In this document: positions 53,566 to 64,000 of the stretch, piece by piece
How the letters are laid out: each line of letters opens with the position of its first letter
Numbering within the stretch: position 1 is the stretch's first letter
From: Clavibacter nebraskensis NCPPB 2581
GTDB lineage: Bacteria > Actinomycetota > Actinomycetes > Actinomycetales > Microbacteriaceae
DNA: 64,000 nucleotides
Assembly: GCF_000355695.1 (NCBI RefSeq)
Contig: NC_020891.1
Coordinates: 1,426,001 to 1,490,000 of the forward strand
Reading direction: 5' to 3'
The notes under the pieces: generated by a model
Database searches by the model: none
The model's input: only the letters and a program-made list of their open reading frames with translations
Told to the model about the DNA's origin: nothing
Program-made: the position numbers and the translations under genes

Positions 53566-53572
53566 TAGCTTA
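53566..53572. promoter_or_regulatory. Overlapping divergent -10 boxes
   Basis: The heptamer TAGCTTA gives TAGCTT on the plus strand (53566-53571), 9 bases before ATG 53581. It also gives TAAGCT on the minus strand (53572-53567), about 70 bases before the tesB start. One palindrome-like core would serve both directions. Confidence 0.5.
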
Positions 53573-53580
53573 GACACGCC

Positions 53581-54276
53581 ATGACGCCCTCCTTCGCCCT
53601 CCGGGACGCCCTCGCCCTCGGCGATCTGCAGACCTTCCTCGGGCGCTCCGCCCGCGTCGACGACGGGGCCGTGCGCCTCATCGGATCCGGCGGCGTCCTC
53701 GCCGTCTACACCTCGGTGCTGCAGCCCGCCGGCCTCCTCGACCGGTCGCCCACCGTACTGGGCCTCCGCACGTTCGCGGCCGAGACGCAGGCGCCCCTGG
53801 ACAGCGTGGTGCCGATCCGGGCCCTCCTCGACCGGCTCGCGCGCCTCGAGGGGCCGGCGACCGGATCCCCGGGCGAGCCCGTCGGCGTGCTCGTGCCGCC
53901 GGACACCGCCACCGCGCCGTGGGCCGGGATATCGCCGCCGCGCGCCGGGTGGGAGCGCGCGGCGGACGTCCCCGCGTCGTCCCTCCGCGCCGCGGCGCGC
54001 GCCGGCATCGACGAGGTCGCGGCCGCCGTGCCGTCGGGCATCGGCGAGCAGATCGTGACGCGCGTGCGCGGCGAGGTGTGGGGCCGCGCCGTGGAGGGTG
54101 CGCCCGGCATGGTCGCCGGAGGTGCGTTCGCGGCCTACAGCCTCGGGTTCCTCGGACCGGATCCCGCTCCGGACGCGGCGCCGGACGACGCGGAGACACC
54201 GGTCGCGGTGTTCCGCGTCGGCCCCTGGACGCGCCTGACCACGGCACGCGGCCACGTGCTCGTGCGACGGCTCTAG
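53581..54276 (+). CDS. Hypothetical protein, 231 aa
   Basis: Not recognised. The N-terminal part (TFLGRSARVDDGAVRLIGSG) and GVLAVYTSVLQPAGLLD suggest a beta-rich domain, and the middle is Pro/Gly-rich. A helical segment (AARAGIDEVAAAVPSGIGEQIVTRVRGEVWGRAVEG) leads to a hydrophobic AGGAFAAYSLGFLG and a C-terminal beta pair (VAVFRVGPWTRLTTARGHVLVRRL). It may be soluble or peripheral; no signal peptide is seen. The start at ATG 53581 is supported by the -10 box only. It is conserved-looking but of unknown function. Confidence 0.78.
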   Translation: MTPSFALRDALALGDLQTFLGRSARVDDGAVRLIGSGGVLAVYTSVLQPAGLLDRSPTVLGLRTFAAETQAPLDSVVPIRALLDRLARLEGPATGSPGEPVGVLVPPDTATAPWAGISPPRAGWERAADVPASSLRAAARAGIDEVAAAVPSGIGEQIVTRVRGEVWGRAVEGAPGMVAGGAFAAYSLGFLGPDPAPDAAPDDAETPVAVFRVGPWTRLTTARGHVLVRRL

Positions 54277-54326
54277 GGCTCCCGCCCGCGTCGACGTCGG
54301 CGTTCAGGACGCGTCGACGGCTCCGC

Positions 54327-54722
54327 TCAGGACTCCTCGAACGTGTTGACCATCGCGTGCGCGGCCCGCTCGAGGTAGTCCCAGAGCTGCGCCTCGTGCA
54401 GGGGCGACAGGTCGAGCGAGTCGACGGCCACGCGCATGTGCGCGAGCCAGCGATCGCGCGCGTCGGGGTTGACGCGGAACGGCATGTGCCGCATCCGCAG
54501 CCGCGGGTGGCCGCGCTCGTCGCTGTAGGTCGTGGGACCGCCCCAGTACTGCTCGAGGAAACCGGTGAGGCGCTGGATCGCGCCCTCGAGGTCCTCCTCC
54601 GGGTACATCGCGACGAGCACCGGGTCGCCGGCCACGCCCCGGTAGAACTCCCGGACGAGCCTCTCGAAGGTCGGGCGGCCGCCGACGTCCTCGTAGAAGG
54701 AGTTCGCGAGCAGGTCGACCAT
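54327..54722 (-). CDS. glbO: Group II truncated haemoglobin
   Basis: Haem protein of 131 residues matching 2/2 haemoglobins of the trHbO type. By alignment with the known family the key residues are B10 Tyr27, CD1 Tyr40, proximal F8 His79 and G8 Trp92, all present, with the LRMRHMPFRV and RDRWLAHM motifs. These proteins bind O2 and NO, and are linked to NO or peroxide protection. ATG 54722 has GAGGAG upstream and its A is the last base of the mscS stop (TGATG), so it is translated after mscS. Confidence 0.94.
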   Translation of the reverse strand: MVDLLANSFYEDVGGRPTFERLVREFYRGVAGDPVLVAMYPEEDLEGAIQRLTGFLEQYWGGPTTYSDERGHPRLRMRHMPFRVNPDARDRWLAHMRVAVDSLDLSPLHEAQLWDYLERAAHAMVNTFEES

Positions 54723-56035
54723 CAGGACTCCTCGGGCGGGGTGGCGGGCCTCCGCGGCTGGCGTGGCGCGCGCGGCGGCTTCGGGGGAGCGGCGGCCTCG
54801 GAAGCGGTGCTCGTGCCGGTCGCCTCCTCGGGGGACGGCTCGGCCGTCGGGTCCTCGGGGAGCACGGTCCAGGTCGCCGTGACCTCGTCCTCGTCCGGGT
54901 CCGTGTCCCGGGCGGGTGCCGGGTCCTGCGCGGGGATCATCTGCGTCGCGCGCGGGTCGGGGCGGGAGCCGGCCGCGCCGCGGACGACGGGGGAGGCGGG
55001 ACCGGCGGCCGGTGATCCGGGCTGCCGCTGCGCGACCTTCCGGGCGGCGCGCTTGCGGGGAGCCGGCTGCTCGGGCTGCTGCACGGGCGTCGACGCGGTG
55101 CGGGGCGGGTGCGCGCCGCCCACGCTCGCCGCGCTGTCGAAGCCGGTGAGCACGACGGCGGTGAGCGACGGCAGGGTGACGCCCATCGCGTCGAGGCTCG
55201 CCTTGAGCCGGCCGCGGAGCTCGCGGGAGACGTCGTCGCGCGCGTTGCTGCGGGTCTTGACGACCACGCGGATCACGACGGCCGACTCCGAGATCGACTC
55301 GATGCCCCACAGCTCGGGCTTCTCGACGATGCGCGAGCGCCACTTCGGGGTGGACGCCAGCTCGGTGGCCGTGGCGAGCATGCGCTCCTGCACGGCCTGC
55401 ACGTCGGTGTCGTAGGGGACGGCGAGGTCGATGACCACGCGCGCCCAGCCCTGCGACATGTTGCCGACGCGGAGGATCTCGCCGTTGCGCACGAACCAGA
55501 GCGTGCCGTTGACGTCGCGGAGGGTCGTGATGCGGATGCCGACGGTCTCGACGACGCCCGTCGCGGGCCCCACGTCGACGACGTCGCCCACGCCGAGCTG
55601 GTCCTCCACGACCATGAACAGGCCGTTGAGGATGTCCTTGACGATGTTCTGGGCGCCGAAGCCGAGGCCCGCGCCGAGGGCTGCGGTGAGGAGGGCGAGC
55701 GAGCTGAGGATGCTGTCGTCCACGGCGTTCACCACGAGCGCCAGCACGATGATCACGATGACGACGGTGGTGATGTTGCTGAGGACGCTGCCGAGCGTTC
55801 GCGTCCGCTGGACCACGCGCACCGCGGTGAGGGGAGATGCCTGGATCGACTGCGTGTCGTCGACGTTCTGTCGCTTCTTCACGCCCGACACGATCTGGTC
55901 GACCGTGTTCCGGATCACGACGAGCAAGATCCACCGGAGCAGGAATCCGCCCACCAGGTAGGACACGACCTTGATGAGCGTGCCCCAGGTGGAGAAGAAC
56001 GAGCCGTCGCCGCAGCACACCATGCTCAGGTCCAT
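54722..56035 (-). CDS. mscS: MscS family mechanosensitive channel
   Basis: Membrane channel that opens under osmotic downshock. The 437-residue protein has an N-terminal helix (TLIKVVSYLVGGFLLRWILLVVI), a second helix (VLSNITTVVIVIIVLALVV), and the pore helix LALLTAALGAGLGFGAQNIVKDILNG. The beta domain follows (VEDQLGVGDVVDVG, VRNGEILRVGNMSQGW), then a soluble alpha/beta region. The C-terminal ~140 residues are Pro/Ala/Glu-rich and likely disordered. ATG 56035 has GGAAG about 10 bases upstream; TACACT (56087-56082) is the -10. Confidence 0.93.
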   Translation of the reverse strand: MDLSMVCCGDGSFFSTWGTLIKVVSYLVGGFLLRWILLVVIRNTVDQIVSGVKKRQNVDDTQSIQASPLTAVRVVQRTRTLGSVLSNITTVVIVIIVLALVVNAVDDSILSSLALLTAALGAGLGFGAQNIVKDILNGLFMVVEDQLGVGDVVDVGPATGVVETVGIRITTLRDVNGTLWFVRNGEILRVGNMSQGWARVVIDLAVPYDTDVQAVQERMLATATELASTPKWRSRIVEKPELWGIESISESAVVIRVVVKTRSNARDDVSRELRGRLKASLDAMGVTLPSLTAVVLTGFDSAASVGGAHPPRTASTPVQQPEQPAPRKRAARKVAQRQPGSPAAGPASPVVRGAAGSRPDPRATQMIPAQDPAPARDTDPDEDEVTATWTVLPEDPTAEPSPEEATGTSTASEAAAPPKPPRAPRQPRRPATPPEES

Positions 56036-56144
56036 CGCGACGCGCTTCCGACGGGGATGAGGAGAGGGGAGGTCATCCGGACGAGTGTACCGGCGGCCTC
56101 CCCGGCCGCTCCTGGGTCCGTGCGCAGGAGCGGTGGCGGGGACG

Positions 56145-56182
56145 ACGAGGGGGGACGGCCGCGTGCGCGACCGTCCCCCTCG
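56145..56182 (-). terminator. Hairpin after pepN
   Basis: A run CGAGGGGGGACGG (from about 56146) pairs with CCGTCCCCCTCG (56171-56182) with one bulged G, across a 12-base loop. It lies between the pepN stop and the mscS promoter. Confidence 0.75.
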
Positions 56183-56205
56183 CATGGAGCCGTGGTACCC
56201 GGTGC

Positions 56206-58749
<2,544 letters not shown>

Positions 58750-58889
58750 GCTGCTCCTGCTCGTCCGTGAGGTGGGTGGGCCGTGCGTGCGGACGCGCCT
58801 CGCGGGACGGCGCAACGGGCGGTCGGGACCACGGGTGCGCGGGCGGAGCGGCGCCGCTTTCGGAGCCGATCCTATTGCGTCGGCTGACC

Positions 58890-58901
58890 TAGGCTTGCGG
58901 C
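58890..58901 (+). promoter_or_regulatory. Leaderless -10 for the Rv2466c-like gene
   Basis: TAGGCT (58890-58895) plus the 6-base spacer TGCGGC leads to ATG 58902. Confidence 0.65.
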
Positions 58902-59528
58902 ATGTCCGACGTTCAGAGCACCCCCCGCACCACCGCCGTCGAGTTCTGGTTCGACCCGTCCTGCCCCTGGGCGTGGATGACCTCCCGCTGGGTCGACGAG
59001 GTCGCCCGCCACCGCGACCTCGACATCACCTGGCGCCTCATGAGCCTCGCCGTCCTCAACGAGGACAAGGCCGACGACCCGCACTTCGCCGCCTTCCTCC
59101 CGCGCGCCCTCCGGTTCACACGGCTCGTCGCCGCGGTCCAGGCCGAGCACGGCGCCGAGCACGTCAAGCCGCTCTACGACGCGCTCGGCACGCGGATCCA
59201 CCTCCGCGACCAGAAGGACGCCGACGTGGTGATCCCCGAGGTCCTCGCCGAGCTCGGCCTCCCCGCTGGGCTCGCCGACACCAGCCGCACCGACCGCTAC
59301 GACGAGCCGATGCGCGCCAGCCACTTCGACGGGATCGAGCGCGTCGGCCAGGACGTCGGCACGCCCGTCATCGCGGTCGACGGCGTCGCCTTCTTCGGAC
59401 CCGTCATCTCGCCCGCGCCGAAGGGCGAGGAGGCCGTGAGGCTGTGGGACGGCGTCGTCGCCGTCGCCGCGTACCCCGGTTTCTTCGAGATCAAGCGCTC
59501 GCGCACCGTGGGCCCCGTCTTCGACTGA
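58902..59528 (+). CDS. DsbA-like, Rv2466c-type thioredoxin-fold protein
   Basis: The 208-residue protein matches Mycobacterium Rv2466c, a mycothiol-dependent nitroreductase. It has the same run of motifs: FWFDPSCPWAWMTSRWVDEV, VGTPVIAVDGVAFFGPV (cis-Pro) and YPGFFEIKRSRT. The active site here is Cys-Pro-Trp-Ala, whereas Rv2466c has CPWC; the resolving Cys is absent. The protein could thus work as a monothiol enzyme with mycothiol. It is leaderless and monocistronic, and diverges from pepN. Confidence 0.88.
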   Translation: MSDVQSTPRTTAVEFWFDPSCPWAWMTSRWVDEVARHRDLDITWRLMSLAVLNEDKADDPHFAAFLPRALRFTRLVAAVQAEHGAEHVKPLYDALGTRIHLRDQKDADVVIPEVLAELGLPAGLADTSRTDRYDEPMRASHFDGIERVGQDVGTPVIAVDGVAFFGPVISPAPKGEEAVRLWDGVVAVAAYPGFFEIKRSRTVGPVFD

Positions 59529-59549
59529 CCCTTTCCCGTCGCGCGCGCG

Positions 59550-59579
59550 GCGGCCGGACGCTCACGGGCGTCCGGCCGC
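59550..59579 (+). terminator. Perfect 12-bp hairpin terminator
   Basis: GCGGCCGGACGC (59550-59561), loop TCACGG, GCGTCCGGCCGC (59568-59579), between the Rv2466c-like gene and rpiB. Confidence 0.85.
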
Positions 59580-59644
59580 GGCGTGCGCGGCATCGCCCGC
59601 GCCGCGGGCACGACGCCGCGACGTGCGGCAGGAGGAGTGCATCG

Positions 59645-60133
59645 ATGCGCATCCACATCGCGACCGACCACGCGGGCCTCGACTTCTCGAGGTACCTCAC
59701 GGACCACCTGACCGACGCCGGGCACGACGTCGTCGACCACGGACCCACGTCGTACGACGCGCTCGACGACTACCCGTCGTTCTGCATCCGCGCCGCGCGT
59801 GCCGTCGTCGCCGACCAGCGCGAGGGCACGACCGCCCTCGGCGTCGTGTTCGGCGGGTCGGGCAACGGCGAGCAGATCGCCGCCAACAAGGTCGAGGGCG
59901 CACGCGCGGCGCTCGTCTGGAACCTGTCGACCGCCGTGCTCGCGCGCCAGCACAACGACGCCAACGTGATCTCCATCGGCGCCCGCCAGCACACCGTCGA
60001 GGAGGCCACGGCCTTCATCGACGCCTTCATCGCGGAGCCGTTCTCCGCCGAGGAGCGGCACGCGCGCCGCATCGCGCAGCTCGCCGAGTACGAGACGACG
60101 GGGGCGATCGCCGGTCACCCCGTCACCGACTAG
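59645..60133 (+). CDS. rpiB: Ribose-5-phosphate isomerase B
   Basis: Interconverts ribose-5-phosphate and ribulose-5-phosphate in the pentose phosphate pathway. The 162-residue protein has IHIATDHAGLDFSRYL, the anion-hole loop GVVFGGSGNGEQIAANKVEGARAAL and HNDANVISIGARQH. As in the mycobacterial type, the E. coli active-site Cys is replaced within GSGNGE and a Glu nearby acts as base. ATG 59645 has GGAGGAG 9 bases upstream. It heads a pair with the glycosylase gene, 6 bases downstream. Confidence 0.95.
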   Translation: MRIHIATDHAGLDFSRYLTDHLTDAGHDVVDHGPTSYDALDDYPSFCIRAARAVVADQREGTTALGVVFGGSGNGEQIAANKVEGARAALVWNLSTAVLARQHNDANVISIGARQHTVEEATAFIDAFIAEPFSAEERHARRIAQLAEYETTGAIAGHPVTD

Positions 60134-60139
60134 GCCGCC

Positions 60140-61129
60140 GTGCCCGAGGGGCATTCGATCCACCGGATCGCGAAGCAGTTCGAGGCGCACTTCGTCGGGG
60201 ACGTCGTGCAGGCGTCCTCGCCGCAGGGCCGGTTCGCGGAGGGCGCGGCCGTCCTCGACGGCCGCCGGCTGCTCGCCGCGAAGGCGGTGGGCAAGCAGAT
60301 GTTCCTCGAGTTCGACGGCGACGTCTGGCTGCGCGTCCACCTGGGCCTGTACGGCGCGTGGGACTTCGCGGGCGACGTGTCGACGCTCAACCGCATGGGG
60401 CAGAACGGCATGCGCGGCGACGTGCCCGTCGACGACCGCGTCGACGACGCCCCGGTCGACTCCGACGCGGAGGACTCGCTCGCGAGCATCGGCGCTCCCC
60501 GGCGGGCGCGCCTGCGCATGGCCGAGCAGGAGAAGGTGCACGATCCGTTCTCCGCCGACGCCTGGCCGCCTGAGCCCGTCGGCCAGGTGCGCGTCCGCCT
60601 CCTCACCGAGCACGCCGTGGCGGATCTCCGTGGGCCCACCGCGTGCGTGGTCGCCGACCCCGAGGAGGTGCAGCAGGCCATCGACAAGCTGGGACCCGAT
60701 CCCCTTGTCGACGGCGGCAAGCGCTCCGAGGACCGCTTCACGGCGACCGTACGCAAGAAGCCGACGGCGATCGGCCTGCTGCTGATGGATCAGGCCGTGG
60801 TGAGCGGGATCGGCAACGTGTACCGGGCCGAGCTGCTGTTCCGGGCACGGCAGAACCCGCACACGCCCGGACGCGACGTGCCCGAGGACGTCGTGCGGGG
60901 TCTCTGGAAGGACTGGTCGAAGCTGCTCCGCAAGGGCGTCGAGGTCGGCCAGATGATGACCATGGACGGCCTGCGCGGGAAGAAGCTCGACGCGGCGCTC
61001 CGCAACCGCGCGGACCGGCACTGGGTCTATCACCGCGAGGGGCTGCCGTGCCGGGTCTGCGGCACCCACATCGTGATGGAGGAGGCCGCGGGCCGGAAGC
61101 TCTACTGGTGCCCGTACTGCCAGGCGTGA
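60140..61129 (+). CDS. nei: Fpg/Nei family DNA glycosylase (endonuclease VIII-like)
   Basis: Base-excision glycosylase/AP lyase of 329 residues. The catalytic N-terminus PEGHSIHRIA places Pro2 and Glu3 as nucleophile and acid. The conserved Lys is in AKAVGKQMFLEF, and the H2TH helix pair includes LLMDQAVVSGIGNVYRAE. A C-terminal zinc finger is complete: CRVCG then YWCPYCQ. PEGHSIHR points to the Nei1-like branch that removes oxidised pyrimidines. GTG 60140 begins 6 bases after the rpiB stop. A perfect hairpin follows. Confidence 0.94.
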   Translation: MPEGHSIHRIAKQFEAHFVGDVVQASSPQGRFAEGAAVLDGRRLLAAKAVGKQMFLEFDGDVWLRVHLGLYGAWDFAGDVSTLNRMGQNGMRGDVPVDDRVDDAPVDSDAEDSLASIGAPRRARLRMAEQEKVHDPFSADAWPPEPVGQVRVRLLTEHAVADLRGPTACVVADPEEVQQAIDKLGPDPLVDGGKRSEDRFTATVRKKPTAIGLLLMDQAVVSGIGNVYRAELLFRARQNPHTPGRDVPEDVVRGLWKDWSKLLRKGVEVGQMMTMDGLRGKKLDAALRNRADRHWVYHREGLPCRVCGTHIVMEEAAGRKLYWCPYCQA

Positions 61130-61165
61130 TCCGCGCCGGGGGCTGACCGGGCGACCGCACGACGA

Positions 61166-61197
61166 AGGGGCCCGGATCCGATCGGATCCGGGCCCCT
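61166..61197. terminator. Perfect 14-bp bidirectional hairpin
   Basis: AGGGGCCCGGATCC (61166-61179), loop GATC, GGATCCGGGCCCCT (61184-61197), centred between the convergent nei and dps genes. The symmetric stem can stop transcription from both sides. Confidence 0.9.
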
Positions 61198-61227
61198 CGA
61201 CCGTCGCGACGGGTGCGGCGGGCGGTG

Positions 61228-61713
61228 CTACTCGCTGATGTGGGCGAAGAGGAACCAGCGGTCCTTCTCGAGCCCGCGGGCGATCTCGATGGCGACGTCC
61301 TGGCTGTTGACGTCGATGTCCCCCAGCTCCTGGACGGCGCGGTTGACGAGCTCCATGGTCGCGTCGATCTGCGCGATGACCTCGGCGATGGTGGCGCTCG
61401 ACGGACGGAAGCCGGGCGTGAGCGCCGCCGTGGTGGTGGATGCGGCGACCGTCTCGATGCGGGCGTCGATCGGCAGGCCGAGGGCGACGACACGCTCGGC
61501 GGCGGTGTCGGCCCAGTCCTGGGCGTGGGAGACGAGCACGTCGAGGAACTCGTGGACGCCGATGAAGTTGGCGCCGCGGACGTGCCAGTGCGCCTGCTTG
61601 CCGTTGACGGCGAGGGCCTGGAGGTTGACGGCGACGGGGCTGAGGAACTGGGCGACGCCGGCGGCGACGTCGGCCGATGCGGAGCTGGTGGGGACGTGGA
61701 CGGTGTCGGTCAT
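61228..61713 (-). CDS. dps: Dps-family ferritin-like DNA protection protein
   Basis: Forms a hollow 12-mer that oxidises and stores iron and can coat DNA in stress. The 161-residue protein has NLQALAVNGKQAHWHVRGANF, then VHEFLDVLVSHAQDWADTAAERV. These carry the His and Asp/Glu of the intersubunit ferroxidase site. A C-terminal LEKDRWFLFAHISE completes the Dps pattern. ATG 61713 has GAGGAGAG 6 bases upstream. A conventional promoter, TTGCGA-N17-CAGATT (61795-61767), lies upstream, giving a leader of about 47 bases. Confidence 0.95.
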   Translation of the reverse strand: MTDTVHVPTSSASADVAAGVAQFLSPVAVNLQALAVNGKQAHWHVRGANFIGVHEFLDVLVSHAQDWADTAAERVVALGLPIDARIETVAASTTTAALTPGFRPSSATIAEVIAQIDATMELVNRAVQELGDIDVNSQDVAIEIARGLEKDRWFLFAHISE

Positions 61714-61766
61714 GGGTTCTCTCCTCGAGCGGCGGGACGGGTCTGCGGGCTGCGGACGATGCGGCC

Positions 61767-61795
61767 AATCTGACGCATCCCTCCGCCGCTCGCAA
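61767..61795 (-). promoter_or_regulatory. Sigma70-like promoter of dps
   Basis: On the minus strand TTGCGA (61795-61790), 17 bases, then CAGATT (61772-61767). The transcript should start near 61760. I did not find a Fur- or OxyR-like site. Confidence 0.5.
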
Positions 61796-61867
61796 GCAAG
61801 CTGAGGCATGGCTTACCGGGTCGCGGCCGGGATCGGCGATCGGCGACCGGCCCAGCGCCCGTCCCCC

Positions 61868-64000
61868 TCACCGGAGCGCAGACACGCGGGCGGCCACCTC
61901 CTTCACGTCCCGGATGCGCCGCTCGTAGCGGGCCGCGACGGCGATGAGGACGACGCCCCCGATGCCCGCCCACGCCCACCAGGGGACGGTCGACGAGGCC
62001 TCGCGGATCCAGGGCCAGAGCTGGGCGACCGCGTGCACGACCAGGACGACCGCGCCGATGAGGAACGGGGCCCGGAGCTTGAGGCGCGTCCCGACCAGCA
62101 GCGTCGCCAGCGCGAGGACTCCGAGGCCGACGATGCGCCACGCCGGGCTGGGGCCGAGATCCGCGAGCAACGGCGGGACGAGCAGGACGAGGAGCCCGGG
62201 AGCCAGATGGCGCATGCTGCCGGCGGACGCGTCGCGGAGGAGGCGCCGGGCGCCGACCACGAGGAGCGCCGCGGCGACGGGCACCGTGACGGTCTCCGCC
62301 GGATCCGCCGCACCGGTCGCGACCAGGACCGCGGCGACCAGCCCGCCGACGACGAGCGCCGCGATCGCGAGGACGCGGTCCTGCGACGGGGGAGCGGCGG
62401 GGAGTCGGCTCTCCGCCGTCTCCGTCTCCGTGGACGCCGTCACGCGCGTCGACGAGCAGACGACGTGAAGAGCGGCGACCAGGCCCACGAGGAGGGCGGC
62501 TCGGGGTCCGGCGTCGTGCATCCCCTCGGCGTGGGCGCGGAGGATCCCGGCGGTGCCCGCACCTCCCGCCCCGACCAGCGCGACCAGCACGGTGGCTCGG
62601 GTCGCCGCTCGGAGCAGGGCATCCGCGGGGGCGCCGCCGCCGGGGTGCGCGCTCGCGGCCGGCGCTCGGTCCGCGACCGGCTCAGCCGGGGGGATCGTCC
62701 CCCGTCGCGCGTCCGTGCGGGTGCCGGGGAGCTCCTCCGGGAGCGCGGGCAGGAGGCCCACGGCGAGCACGAGGACCACGGCGGCCGCGAGCGTCCAGAG
62801 GTCCGTGCGCGAGAAGGAGGCCGCCTGGTCGCCGACCAGCTGGGCGACGGCCCTCCCGAAGCCGACGAGCGGGACCGTGAGCGCGGACGCCGCCGCGGCT
62901 GCCCCCACGAGGGGTCGCGTCGGTGACGCCGGGCCGGTGCCACGGAGCGCGGACGCGCAGAGCAGCAGGACGGCGGCGGCCGTGATCCCCAGGACGAGCG
63001 CCCGGACGGGCGTCCCCGTCCAGGACGCGACGGCCGTCGGCAGCGCGGCCAGGAGGAGGGCGCCGAAGAGGACGGGCGCCGCGCCGGACGCGCGTCCCGG
63101 GGCCGGCGACACATCCCGTGGGCGGCCGGAGGACCCGCGGTGGAGGAGCGCGGCCACCGCGAGCATCACGCCGGCCGTGGGGAGGACGTAGGGCTCCACG
63201 GCGTCGACACGGCCGCGGCCGAGCGGCACCCACAGGGCGGCGGAGCCGAGCACGAGCGCGATCCAGCCCACGTGGCGCCGCGCGCGCGACCCCGGCGGCG
63301 TCGAGGCGATGAGCACGGCGACCGCGGAGAGGAGCAGGGCCACGGGGAGGCCGGCGGCGTCGGTGGACGCGCCGACCGCGACGGTCCCGGCCACGAGGAC
63401 GCCCGTCGCCAGGTCGGCGGAATGCCGGAGGAGCCCGGCGTCGGGCGTGGAGGGGCCGACGGGCACGGCGACCGGGTTCCGGAGCCGGTCGGCGGAACCC
63501 ACGGCCGCGACGAGCACGGCGACGATCGCCGGGACGGCCACGGCGGCGGCGTCGACGGACGCGTACCCGCCGCGCCAGGCGAGGAACGCCACCACCACGG
63601 CGCCGAGCAGCGCCGCCGCGGCGGAGACGGCGAGGACGTGCCGGTGTACCGAGCGGAGCACGAGGAGCGCACCGGCTCCCGCCACGAGGGCGACGCTCGC
63701 GACGAGCGGACGGACGACGCCTTCGCCGGTGCCGACCGACGCGCACAGGACGACGGCGACGAGCGCAGTCGTACCCGCCCACGCGGATCCGGCCAGCCGA
63801 GCGTCCGCCGGGTTCCGGGCACCGCGCAGGACGAGCACGCCGACCCCGACGAGCAGCGCCGCGGTGATCGTCAGCTGGAGGTCGACGGCCGGCTCGCGGC
63901 CGGCATCGCCGGCGGAGAGGCGCAGTGCGCGCGTGCCGCCGACGACCAGGAGCCCGATGCCTGCGCCGATGACGACGGCGCGCAGCAGCGGGCGGACGGG
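61868..64000 (-). CDS. Large polytopic membrane protein, C-terminal part (partial)
   Basis: The frame is open to the window edge; 710 residues are visible and the N-terminus lies beyond base 64000. The protein consists of about 18 or more hydrophobic helices rich in Ala, Val and Leu, with short charged loops and one long Pro/Ala-rich loop near 62700. It ends in a basic region (ARYERRIRDVKEVAARVSALR). No catalytic motif is visible. It resembles large, uncharacterised actinobacterial integral membrane proteins; a transport or envelope role is only a guess. Confidence 0.82.
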   Translation of the reverse strand, partial: PVRPLLRAVVIGAGIGLLVVGGTRALRLSAGDAGREPAVDLQLTITAALLVGVGVLVLRGARNPADARLAGSAWAGTTALVAVVLCASVGTGEGVVRPLVASVALVAGAGALLVLRSVHRHVLAVSAAAALLGAVVVAFLAWRGGYASVDAAAVAVPAIVAVLVAAVGSADRLRNPVAVPVGPSTPDAGLLRHSADLATGVLVAGTVAVGASTDAAGLPVALLLSAVAVLIASTPPGSRARRHVGWIALVLGSAALWVPLGRGRVDAVEPYVLPTAGVMLAVAALLHRGSSGRPRDVSPAPGRASGAAPVLFGALLLAALPTAVASWTGTPVRALVLGITAAAVLLLCASALRGTGPASPTRPLVGAAAAASALTVPLVGFGRAVAQLVGDQAASFSRTDLWTLAAAVVLVLAVGLLPALPEELPGTRTDARRGTIPPAEPVADRAPAASAHPGGGAPADALLRAATRATVLVALVGAGGAGTAGILRAHAEGMHDAGPRAALLVGLVAALHVVCSSTRVTASTETETAESRLPAAPPSQDRVLAIAALVVGGLVAAVLVATGAADPAETVTVPVAAALLVVGARRLLRDASAGSMRHLAPGLLVLLVPPLLADLGPSPAWRIVGLGVLALATLLVGTRLKLRAPFLIGAVVLVVHAVAQLWPWIREASSTVPWWAWAGIGGVVLIAVAARYERRIRDVKEVAARVSALR

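Overview
The window is a 64 kb chromosomal segment of a very high-GC actinobacterium. GC-rich codons, frequent GTG starts, -10 boxes of the form TANNNT placed directly in front of start codons, a GatCAB amidotransferase, an Rv2466c-type thioredoxin-fold protein and an actinobacterial group II truncated haemoglobin all fit the family Microbacteriaceae. Gene content and the strongly over-used word GGATCC suggest Clavibacter or a close relative; that genus call is an inference. No transposase, integrase, phage gene, CRISPR array, secretion cluster or obvious composition break is visible, so this looks like core genome.

Layout. 1-11.4 kb: the end of a cysteine desulfurase, mnmA, ligA, a secreted alpha/beta hydrolase, a META-domain lipoprotein, gatC-gatA-gatB and an ABC-F ATPase. 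The first two form a tRNA 2-thiouridine sulfur relay, and gatCAB makes Gln-tRNA and/or Asn-tRNA by transamidation. 11.5-14.7 kb: a lipoprotein and a DedA protein diverging from a mirrored promoter, then a glycine-rich small protein. 14.8-22.3 kb: a minus-strand block with two paralogous acyl-CoA ligases, two SDRs, a phytoene-desaturase-like flavoprotein and an SRPBCC protein, probably lipid or isoprenoid metabolism. 22.4-31.2 kb: an M20 peptidase, a broken hydrolase, a phosphoesterase, GNAT, a sulfite-oxidase-like protein with its reductase, DUF1697, an MpaB-like oxygenase, dinB and two DUF4190 proteins.

31.3-39.1 kb: UDP-glucose dehydrogenase, then glgX-treY-treZ read leftward with 4-base overlaps, converting glycogen to trehalose. 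39.3-43.7 kb: a GerW homologue, then a TPP riboswitch controlling ykoE-ykoD-ykoC (ECF thiamine-precursor uptake) and a small kinase. 43.9-50.4 kb: a zincin, tRNA-His, orn, a small membrane protein, a thioredoxin-like protein, tRNA-Arg, nadE, msrA, a MarR regulator and small hypothetical genes. 50.4-64 kb: ettA, two thioesterases, glbO-mscS, pepN, an Rv2466c-like protein, rpiB, nei, dps and a large membrane protein running off the right edge.

The most interesting signals are regulatory. About 18 genes have a TANNNT box 6-8 bases before the start codon, implying leaderless mRNAs. Two divergent genes share a near-perfect inverted repeat that includes -10, spacer and start codon (13112-13240). 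Two unrelated promoters share the palindrome GCACG-N3-CGTGC. No stretch longer than 300 bases lacks a gene. I found no convincing wholly new multi-gene system.
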